64,000 bases of DNA from Patiriisocius_A hiemis (GTDB lineage Bacteria > Bacteroidota > Bacteroidia > Flavobacteriales > Flavobacteriaceae). Location of the stretch: contig NZ_JAVRHZ010000002.1 in assembly GCF_031846325.1 (NCBI RefSeq), positions 62,001-126,000 on the forward strand, in the 5' to 3' direction. Below the pieces are notes generated by a model. It worked only from the letters and a program-made list of their open reading frames with translations, was not told where the DNA came from and ran no database searches. Below are positions 8,649 through 13,890 of the stretch, in pieces. The translations under genes were made by a program, and so were the position numbers. Numbering within the stretch: the first letter of the stretch is position 1; every line of letters starts with the position of its first letter.

Positions 8649-8867
8649 ACCTAACGGTTTTGTATAACGTTTGTGGCGGTTTTGCGGCTTCAGATTCGGA
8701 AGCTGGTTGCCAAAGGCAAGCAAGCAGCAGCGGAGCTGCGTGAGAATCAGAAGTTACGGCAAAGCCGCTTTACTAATACGTTCCGATAGATAAAGGTATG
8801 TTTTTTTGTTGGATTTAATTTCAAGCTAGCACTAAGACTAGCCATAAGCCGTTATGCGTTGTTAGCC
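8649..8867. repeat. attC-like structured element A
   Basis: A 219-bp element with outer boxes ACCTAAC (8649-8655) and GTTAGCC (8861-8867). The next pair inward, GTATAACG (8662-8669) and CGTTATGC (8850-8857), is complementary. A further long stem joins GCGGTTTTGC (8676-8685) to GCAAAGCCGC (8759-8768) and CTTCAGATTC (8688-8697) to GAATCAGAAG (8744-8753, one mismatch). It shares the block GAGCTGCGTGAGAATCAG with elements B and C but differs elsewhere while keeping the paired layout. The last codons of the MarR gene (stop at 8852) run into its right end. Confidence 0.75.
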
Positions 8868-9472
8868 ACTGGTTTTTCTTCATATTCTGGGCAATCTAAC
8901 CGAATTTCAGTCGTCTTTAATTCCTTTTTAAGTAGGTTACAGAAATCCGTTCCGTTATTTTTTTTGTAAAACGTACAACCATAACAAGTCCGTTGCACGG
9001 TTAATATTCCGCTACTGTTTAATTTGTAAATAAGTTCGCTAATTGTGCCGAATAGGCTTTCCAATTCGTTTTCGTTGAACTTGTCTATCTGTTTTTTTAG
9101 AGGTTTAGCAAAATCATTTGTTTCTGTTACCAATTTTTTCCCCAATTCGCTCAACTGTAGTGAGTAGCTACGACTGTCCGAAGATGAAAAGTCTTTTAAA
9201 ACCATTCCTTTCTTGTCCAAAACCCTAACCGCATCGCTAATAGTTGGCTTAGTTACATTGAATTCTTTTGCCAAATGGCTCACATTGCACAATTCCTGTT
9301 TGTGGAATGCTATGAAAATTAGTATCTGAATTTGGATTGGGCTTAAACCTACCAATTTGGCTTTTTCCCACAACAATACTTTAAAAACTTCTGAAATCCG
9401 TTCCAATCCTGCAACGATTTTGCTCGAAGTATCTATTTCCTGTTGTTTTGGGTTAAATAAGCTGTTATCCAT
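8852..9472 (-). CDS. MarR-family regulator with a four-cysteine C-terminal motif
   Basis: A 206-residue protein, taking the ATG at 9472. An upstream in-frame start exists, but it would lie across the gene's own promoter and operator at 9499-9516. A winged helix-turn-helix occupies about 40-115 (LCNVSHLAKEFNVTKPTISD is the recognition region). The C-terminal tail has Cys163-x2-Cys166, Cys178 and Cys194 (RTCYGCTFY, FCNLL, DCPEY), which looks like a metal, Fe-S or thiol-switch site. Palindromes TTAGGAWTCCTAA lie before this gene and before two other transcription units of the same block. I infer it represses them and itself. Its C-terminal codons overlap repeat element A. Confidence 0.88.
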   Translation of the reverse strand: MDNSLFNPKQQEIDTSSKIVAGLERISEVFKVLLWEKAKLVGLSPIQIQILIFIAFHKQELCNVSHLAKEFNVTKPTISDAVRVLDKKGMVLKDFSSSDSRSYSLQLSELGKKLVTETNDFAKPLKKQIDKFNENELESLFGTISELIYKLNSSGILTVQRTCYGCTFYKKNNGTDFCNLLKKELKTTEIRLDCPEYEEKPVANNA

Positions 9473-9499
9473 AAAAAAGTCCCGTTTATTGAACGGGAC
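9473..9499 (-). terminator. Rho-independent terminator abutting the marR start codon
   Basis: On the minus strand an 8-bp stem GTCCCGTT/AACGGGAC (9479-9499, 5-base loop) is followed by six T residues (9473-9478) and then directly by the ATG of marR (9472). It can terminate the upstream DUF2024 transcript. It also overlaps the predicted marR transcription start, so the marR message would begin inside the hairpin and have almost no leader. Confidence 0.65.
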
Positions 9500-9516
9500 A
9501 AAGTTAGCAATCCTAA
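9499..9516 (-). promoter_or_regulatory. marR promoter -7 box with overlapping operator
   Basis: The minus strand has TAACTTTG (9499-9506), a TAnnTTTG box. It overlaps the palindrome TTAGGATTGCTAA (9504-9516), one of the repeated sites of this block. This placement fits autorepression by the adjacent MarR protein. Confidence 0.55.
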
Positions 9517-9521
9517 TTAAA

Positions 9522-9785
9522 TTAATCGCAATTTTCCATTTCAATGATGTGAAAGCCAACATTTTCAATAGATGTAATTATCTGTTCGGTAGCTTGTTCT
9601 ATGTGGCAGAACCTACATTCTTTTGCCTTTAGATGATTTGCGGTAAAGGGTTTTGTTTTTAGATATTTCTTTCCGAAACCAAAAATAATTTCTTCGTCAG
9701 TAACTTCACTTGGCACGAGAATATCAAAATGCATCACTTTTCCATCTTCTCGCTGAATGTAGGTATCCCAAACTGAAACTTTCAT
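9522..9785 (-). CDS. DUF2024 family protein
   Basis: An 87-residue protein matching the small DUF2024 family: MKVSVWDTYIQREDGKVMHF at the N terminus, then GKKYLKTK and AKECRFCHIEQA. Cys57 and Cys60 form a C-x2-C followed by His61, a possible metal or redox site. Function of the family is not established. Its ATG follows the stop of the upstream gene (9787-10512) by one base, so the two are translationally coupled and share the MarR-type operators at 10529-10564. Confidence 0.85.
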   Translation of the reverse strand: MKVSVWDTYIQREDGKVMHFDILVPSEVTDEEIIFGFGKKYLKTKPFTANHLKAKECRFCHIEQATEQIITSIENVGFHIIEMENCD

Positions 9786-9786
9786 T

Positions 9787-10512
9787 CTATTGTTTTTTTA
9801 CGGTGTAAGGCAATGATAAATCGCCACTTGCAACGCTATACACTTCATAAACGCCCAACATTGGCATATTCTCTTTGCTCGTGTTCACTCGCATAAACGC
9901 CGTAACACCATCGTAATTGAAATTTGATTGATTATTCATTCTGTAATTCGGAACGATGACCTTTATAGTATTTCCCATCGTGGTTACAGGAAATCCTGGT
10001 GAGTCCATATACATCGGCATTCCTGGGTTTGTTGGTGGTAATACGACCGTTTTGTCCGCTTTTTTGAATTGTTTTACCGAAAGTCCACCTGCGACCCTTT
10101 CGTCTTTGGTCAAGACCACCCAATGTGGATGCCATACAAGTCCGTCATTGTCAAAAATCTTGTCGTTGTTTTCATCCCAAAGTGGTGTGTCGTCAAAATC
10201 GGGATGCGAGGTTAGGGCAAGGGCAACAATGCCATCGGTCTGACCAAAGCCTACATCGGTCGGTTTTAGACTGGTTGGGAACACATAACCCAAAACTGGC
10301 GCACCATCTAATTGGCCTACCTTTGTTGGTGTAGTTTTTCCTGCTGTTCCGTTAACATCAATTTCCCAAACGGTTATTCCCGAATCAGATTTATTGGTCA
10401 CACGAACTTCTTTTATGGCAAAGTCATCGTTTTTATATTCACTTTCCTGTGCACACGACTTTGTTGTGCTGAAAAGCATTGTTGCTGAAAGTAATAATAC
10501 TATTGATTTCAT
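9787..10512 (-). CDS. Exported hypothetical protein
   Basis: A 241-residue protein with a clear signal peptide (hydrophobic core about 4-15, TKSCAQE near 18-24; the Cys could be a lipobox). The mature part contains NDDFAIKEVRVTNKSD, FPTSLKPTDVGF and a His/Trp-rich stretch GLVWHPHWVVLT, possibly a metal site. I do not recognise the family. It is preceded by a double MarR-type operator and coupled to the DUF2024 gene. The sequence appears richer in G and C than the flanking chromosome, suggesting transfer. Confidence 0.75.
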   Translation of the reverse strand: MKSIVLLLSATMLFSTTKSCAQESEYKNDDFAIKEVRVTNKSDSGITVWEIDVNGTAGKTTPTKVGQLDGAPVLGYVFPTSLKPTDVGFGQTDGIVALALTSHPDFDDTPLWDENNDKIFDNDGLVWHPHWVVLTKDERVAGGLSVKQFKKADKTVVLPPTNPGMPMYMDSPGFPVTTMGNTIKVIVPNYRMNNQSNFNYDGVTAFMRVNTSKENMPMLGVYEVYSVASGDLSLPYTVKKQ

Positions 10513-10528
10513 AATTATAGATTTTAAA

Positions 10529-10564
10529 AGTTAGGATTCCAATAAATATTTAGGAATCCTAACT
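10529..10564 (-). promoter_or_regulatory. Double MarR-type operator forming a 36-bp inverted repeat
   Basis: Arms AGTTAGGATTCC (10529-10540) and GGAATCCTAACT (10553-10564) are perfectly complementary across a 12-base spacer. Within the region TTAGGAATCCTAA (10550-10562) is itself a perfect palindrome, and TTAGGATTCCAAT (10531-10543) is a near copy. It lies 17 bases before the start of the exported protein gene, as expected for a repressor operator. Confidence 0.6.
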
Positions 10565-10580
10565 ATTTTGGTAAAAAATA

Positions 10581-10814
10581 TTAACTTTTTACATCGTCCA
10601 TTGATGCACCAAAGTTGATGTGCAAGGTATTTCCATTTGGTGTTACCAAAGCTGGTACAGATTTTACGCCTGCGTTTTCAGCTTCTGTAATTCGCGACCT
10701 GTTTTCGCCAATGTGAACCACTTCCACATTGTCTGCTCCGATTAAGTTTACGATGTCCTGTTCTGCACTTACACATACTGGACAACCTGCGTGATAAAAA
10801 ATTGATTTGCTCAT
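10581..10814 (-). CDS. Small thioredoxin/glutaredoxin-like protein (CPVC)
   Basis: A 77-residue thioredoxin-fold protein with dithiol motif HAGCPVCVSAEQD (Cys11, Cys14) and a cis-proline region VKSVPALVTPNG. It is shorter than a normal thioredoxin and closest in layout to glutaredoxin-like proteins. No signal peptide, so it acts in the cytoplasm. Its promoter is the best defined of the block: TTG, 19 bases, TATATTTG, with a MarR-type palindrome in the spacer. It probably supplies reducing power within the same redox response as its neighbours. Confidence 0.82.
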   Translation of the reverse strand: MSKSIFYHAGCPVCVSAEQDIVNLIGADNVEVVHIGENRSRITEAENAGVKSVPALVTPNGNTLHINFGASMDDVKS

Positions 10815-10854
10815 TTTCTGAATGAATTTAAACTGTTATTGCATTATTGCCCTG

Positions 10855-10884
10855 CAAATATAGTAAGGATTCCTAACTATACAA
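10855..10884 (-). promoter_or_regulatory. Promoter with MarR-type operator in the spacer
   Basis: On the minus strand a TTG (-33) at 10882-10884 is followed by exactly 19 bases and TATATTTG (-7) at 10855-10862, the full Bacteroidota promoter. The spacer holds the near-perfect palindrome TTAGGAATCCTTA (10864-10876). A bound dimer would block RNA polymerase at the thioredoxin-like gene. Confidence 0.7.
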
Positions 10885-10891
10885 ATTAAAT

Positions 10892-11227
10892 TCAAGATTT
10901 TACATAGATCCAACCTTGTTTTCCCGATTGAAATGTTGCTTTTACCCTTTTGTAATCAGCTACTTCGTACAAATCTGCTTGCTTTAGTTCTTCTGTGGAA
11001 ATTTTGAAAAGTGTTCCTTTTACTTTGTCGTTTGGGTCTTTGCTTGGAACAGCAATTGGATGAAACTCCTGTTCGCTTTTTTCAAGAACAGTCTTGTCGG
11101 TTATTTGAAGCTGTTCCAATTTGTAGCCTGTAAGTAATTCCTTTGTTCCTTTCAGTTCTCGCCCAAATGATTCGAGTTGCACCTTTTCAAGTTGAAGTGT
11201 TCCGTATGAAAACAAAAGTTCATTCAT
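10892..11227 (-). CDS. Gamma-glutamylcyclotransferase (AIG2-like) family protein
   Basis: A 111-residue protein with the family start LLFSYGTLQ (substrate-binding YGTL loop) and the catalytic-glutamate region LKQADLYEVADYKR (Glu88 likely), plus VKGTLFKIS. Members release 5-oxoproline from gamma-glutamyl amines or peptides, including glutathione-derived ones. The actual substrate is not predictable. It is the first gene of the second cassette-like block on the minus strand, 24 bases from element B, and may be read from an upstream promoter in or beyond that element. Confidence 0.85.
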   Translation of the reverse strand: MNELLFSYGTLQLEKVQLESFGRELKGTKELLTGYKLEQLQITDKTVLEKSEQEFHPIAVPSKDPNDKVKGTLFKISTEELKQADLYEVADYKRVKATFQSGKQGWIYVKS

Positions 11228-11251
11228 TTGCAGGATGTTTGTTTAGCTTGT

Positions 11252-11462
11252 GGCTAACGGTCTTGTATATGTTTTGTGGCGGGACTGCGGCTGATTCGGC
11301 AGGCTGGCCGCCGAAGGCGGGCCCGCAGCTGCGGAGCAGCGTGAGAATCAGCTAGCGCAATGGCGCCGCGCCGACGGTTTTATCCGTTGGACCAATTTAC
11401 GATTAATTGGGGAGATTTAGATTTATCCGGAAACGAGCCATAAAATATATGCAGTGTTAGCT
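11252..11462. repeat. attC-like structured element B
   Basis: A 211-bp element nearly identical to element C (a handful of scattered differences). Outer boxes are GGCTAAC (11252-11258) and GTTAGCT (11456-11462). The inner pair is TGTATAT (11264-11270) with ATATGCA (11447-11453). An internal stem joins GCTGATTC (11290-11297) to GAATCAGC (11345-11352). The interior is strikingly GC-rich (GGCCGCCGAAGGCGGGCCCG) against a low-GC genome. It stands between the gamma-glutamylcyclotransferase gene and the 3' end of the DUF5677-like gene. Confidence 0.82.
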
Positions 11463-11469
11463 GTAGTTA

Positions 11470-12399
11470 TTACTCTTTATAATTAATAAACTGCTTATCA
11501 TTCAATTCAATAAAATCTTCTCTTATTGTCAAATACCATTCACTAAAACCTTTTTTCTCATTAGGAATTCTTTTGTCTACAAAACTAGTTAGCACTTCAA
11601 GTAAAAGAGAAATTGCAGTTTGGGCAACAGGTTGTGTATCCTTGAAATTTCTTATTTGAATAATTTGTGCAGAATTATCTTCAACATGGGCCATTCCTTT
11701 AAATAAGTCTTGAGCATGAACTGTTTGCGAATACTTTCTATAGTAGAATTCATATCTAATCGTTTTCTTTAAATACTCGGCTAGTTCAAAGATGTTGTTT
11801 GGTCCGTTATATAAAGAATACCAAGATTTTACTCTGCCTTTATTTTTTCTTTTAGTTCTTAAATACTCCTCTTGAACTTTTATAAATTCTTTCTGACCTA
11901 AAAGGCTTTTTTTGCTTTTAATAACGCGTTCAAAATTGGGATGATCAAAGTATTTTCCAAAATCAGTTTTTAAGTTATCTTTCTCTAATTGAATTTTGAA
12001 TTGATTTGAACTGGGTTCATCATTCATAAATTTTGAATAATGTTTGATTTGTTCATTTGTGATATAAACCATTTAAGATAAGGCTCTTTGTTTTTCATTT
12101 TTTTCTAGCATGTAAGCTAGTGAAAGTGAGTTTTCAATCAGAGATCTTAGCAATATCTTTGATGGTTCAATTGATGAATTACGTATTAGAATCGAAATGG
12201 AATCCGAAATTTCGAGAATATTCCTTAAAAATAATGTTGGAACATTATTGTCTTTTCCTTCTCTCTTGACTTTGGTATCAAGTTCGACAATATTGGTTCC
12301 ATAATAAATAACTTGATTCAATAAATCAGAAAAATGATTTTGGACTTTAATTAAGTATGGATCTCTTTCTAAGGGCAGTAAATCATCTAATGGTTTCAC
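11470..12399 (-). pseudogene. DUF5677-like protein split by one in-frame stop codon
   Basis: A single reading frame of about 309 codons starting at GTG (12397-12399) is interrupted by TAA at 12073-12075. The next codon is ATG in the same frame, so 108 residues are followed by a potential 200-residue restart. The join ...EKQRALS-stop-MVYITNEQ matches a continuous helical protein; one base change (TAA to TAT) would restore it. The upstream part has SIEPSKILLRSLIENSLSLA, typical of DUF5677-type proteins. Function is unknown. It may be a recent pseudogene, a split gene with reinitiation, or a sequencing error. Confidence 0.7.
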
Positions 12400-12416
12400 G
12401 ATTTTTTAATAATTAC

Positions 12417-12626
12417 AGCTAACGGTCTTGTATATGTTTTGTGGCGTGACTGCGGCTGATTCGGCAAGCTGGCCGCCGAAGGCGGGCCCGCAGCTGCGGA
12501 GCAGCGTGAGAATCAGCTAGCGTAATGGCGCCGCGCAGACGGATTTATCCGTTAGGGCAATTTACGATTAATTGGGGAGATTCAGGATTAGCAGGAAAGA
12601 GACATAAAATATATGCATTGTTGGCG
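12417..12626. repeat. attC-like structured element C
   Basis: A 210-bp element, nearly identical to B along its length (TAACGGTCTTGTATATG at the left, CATAAAATATATGCA at the right, GC-rich interior). Outer boxes are AGCTAAC (12417-12423) and GTTGGCG (12620-12626). The differences from B concentrate at the outer boxes, each of which instead matches the neighbouring gene block: TACAGCTAAC mirrors GTTAGCTGTA at 11456, and GTTGGCGGTA mirrors TACCGCCAAC at 13220. Confidence 0.82.
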
Positions 12627-12632
12627 GTAGTA

Positions 12633-13121
12633 TTATTTGTAATTAACTTTTCCTTTTTCTAAAAAATCTATCATATATCCAGCTATTCGAGTTGTTGGGT
12701 ATTCAATTACCTTTTCACCTTTCGAAATTCTAAAACTTTGATAATTTCCTGCTAAGATTATCATTTTACTTGCATTATTTTTTTGATATAAAATTTCTCG
12801 AAGGAACTTTTCCTTAGATACTACAAAGGAAGTGTCAGCATAAATATGTTTTTTTTCATAAAAATCTTTAGTGTTAGTTTTTATATTAACTGAATCTTTA
12901 TAAACCTTTATGTCCGATGTTGCTAAAATTAAATTTCTATGACCAAAGAAAATTTCGATTTTGAAATTATTATCGTTTGAATTTTTGATATTGCTTTCTA
13001 TAAAATTAAGCTCATTTGAAATATCAAAATAGTGTTTATTCTTTTCTCTATAGCTCTTGACACTACAGGAACAAAATATTAAGAGAAAGATGGTAAATAA
13101 TAAAGTTGATTTTAAATACAT
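12633..13121 (-). CDS. Hypothetical lipoprotein
   Basis: A 162-residue protein with a lipoprotein signal (hydrophobic 5-16, then CSCS, acylated Cys17 or Cys19). The mature part is Lys/Asn-rich, with FGHRNLILATSDIKVYKD and MIILAGNYQSFRISKGEK. No family recognised. It is the sole gene of the fourth cassette-like block, bounded by the matching boxes GTTGGCGGTA (12620) and TACCGCCAAC (13220). Its stop lies only 7 bases beyond the right end of element C, the tight gene-to-site spacing typical of integron cassettes. Confidence 0.75.
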   Translation of the reverse strand: MYLKSTLLFTIFLLIFCSCSVKSYREKNKHYFDISNELNFIESNIKNSNDNNFKIEIFFGHRNLILATSDIKVYKDSVNIKTNTKDFYEKKHIYADTSFVVSKEKFLREILYQKNNASKMIILAGNYQSFRISKGEKVIEYPTTRIAGYMIDFLEKGKVNYK

Positions 13122-13217
13122 ATTCGACTATTTATTTTGAGCAATATATTCAGGTTTCTCAATTCTAAATAGTATTAATGCGTGAATAGATATTTTGAAT
13201 TAGCGAATGATATAAAT

Positions 13218-13305
13218 ATTACCGCCAACTTGTTATATCGTTCTATTTAGTAGCGTTATCCCGTAAATAAGGTAGGATAACATGTGTTTTTTGTTAACGT
13301 TATCC
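13218..13305. repeat. Array boundary: partial attC-like end and short GTTATCC repeats (E)
   Basis: TACCGCCAACTTGTTATATCG (last bases to 13240) resembles the left end of elements A-C, but no full-length partner follows. Instead there are GTTATCC (13255-13261), GGATAAC (13275-13281) and GTTATCC (13299-13305). The first and third share the extension CGTTATCCYGTAAA. This looks like one or more collapsed elements at the edge of the array. Confidence 0.5.
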
Positions 13306-13505
13306 TGTAAAGATACCTTAGTTACTTTATTATACAATGCTTTTAATTTTTTATAGAGACTTGCTAAATATAAAGATTAATACTATAAAGTCTAGACAAA
13401 TAGAAGTGCAATTGTTTCGATTATGGTAGCTATTTTGAAAGTTATTATACCATAATTAAGTAAAACAAAAAATGCCCACCTAGTAGTATTCTTAGATGCT
13501 TTTAC

Positions 13506-13559
13506 GATAGAAGTTCTGAAAATTGTAAAATTAAAACTATAATTTTCAGAACTTCTATC
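13506..13559. repeat. 19-bp perfect inverted repeat with 16-base loop
   Basis: GATAGAAGTTCTGAAAATT (13506-13524) is exactly complementary to 13541-13559. The arms are long and fully matched but no T run follows on either strand, so this is not a standard terminator. It lies between the array boundary and the tRNA terminator and could be a remnant of a mobile element or a folded RNA. Confidence 0.7.
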
Positions 13560-13580
13560 ACCCACAGTCAAGTGAAACAA

Positions 13581-13608
13581 AAAACTCCAGCTAAATAGCT
13601 GGAGTTTT
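13581..13608 (-). terminator. Terminator of tRNA-Gln
   Basis: Perfect 13-bp stem AAAACTCCAGCTA/TAGCTGGAGTTTT with a 2-base loop, directly 3' of the tRNA on the minus strand; on that strand the stem closes in T residues, a classic rho-independent terminator. Confidence 0.88.
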
Positions 13609-13609
13609 G

Positions 13610-13680
13610 TTGTCCCACTAGGACTCGAACCTAGAATGACGGTACCAAAAACCGGAGTGTTACCATTACACCATGGGACA
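13610..13680 (-). tRNA. tRNA-Gln (anticodon TTG)
   Basis: A complete cloverleaf on the minus strand: acceptor stem TGTCCCA/TGGGACA with discriminator A (13610), D arm GTGTAATGGTAAC, anticodon loop TTTTGGT with anticodon TTG, T arm CTAGGTTCGAGTCCTAG. CCA is not encoded, as is common in Bacteroidota. A strong terminator follows. The cassette-like array lies on its 3' side. Confidence 0.95.
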
Positions 13681-13890
13681 ATGTAATTGCGGATGCAAAT
13701 TTACTACAATCTTTGTTTTCAGCAAATATTTTTTTAGAAAAAAAGTACTAAAACATCTGTATAAAAGTGCTAGTCCCAATTTCCACCCCCATTTTAATAA
13801 AATATAACGCTAAATAGGCACGTTAGCATTTTTTTAGCAACACTCTTAGAGAGAATATTAGTAAATTCGCCACAAGTAAAACAAGAAAGT

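Larger units (their letters stand above)
13122..13608. other. Gene-poor stretch between the cassette array and tRNA-Gln
   Basis: No credible gene. The stretch holds the end box of the array (13220-13229), repeated GTTATCC/GGATAAC boxes (13255-13305), a 9-bp inverted repeat ATTATGGTA/TACCATAAT (13420-13428 and 13448-13456), a 19-bp perfect inverted repeat (13506-13559) and the tRNA terminator (13581-13608). A 62-codon minus-strand frame here spans the inverted repeat and has no family likeness. Confidence 0.6.

Noticed and set aside
8492..8743. Plus-strand open frame across araC start and repeat A
   Set aside because: Shadow of araC in the reverse direction continuing into the repeat; low-complexity product.
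9473..9568. A longer marR gene starting at 9568
   Set aside because: The extension crosses a terminator hairpin and the gene's own promoter/operator and overlaps the DUF2024 gene; the ATG at 9472 starts a normal MarR N terminus.
9956..10334. Open frames opposite the exported protein gene
   Set aside because: Reverse-strand shadows of 9787-10512, which has a signal peptide and its own operators.
8649..12626. Repeats A-C as MITEs or insertion-sequence remnants
   Set aside because: No target duplications seen, outer boxes match across gene blocks instead of across each repeat, and no transposase frame is present.
8649..12626. Repeats A-C as a CRISPR array
   Set aside because: They are about 210 bp long, spaced by whole genes and lack short unique spacers and cas genes.
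12633..13121. Toxin, antitoxin or defence role for the lipoprotein of the fourth block
   Set aside because: Cassette genes are often of this kind, but the sequence gives only a lipobox and no matching motif or partner gene.
13392..13580. A 62-codon open frame on the minus strand beside tRNA-Gln
   Set aside because: It runs through the perfect inverted repeat at 13506-13559, has no family resemblance and no promoter; likely chance.
6167..13680. A classic tRNA-integrated island with att direct repeats
   Set aside because: No copy of the tRNA-Gln 3' end could be found near 6170-6320 and no tyrosine or serine integrase is encoded in the interval.
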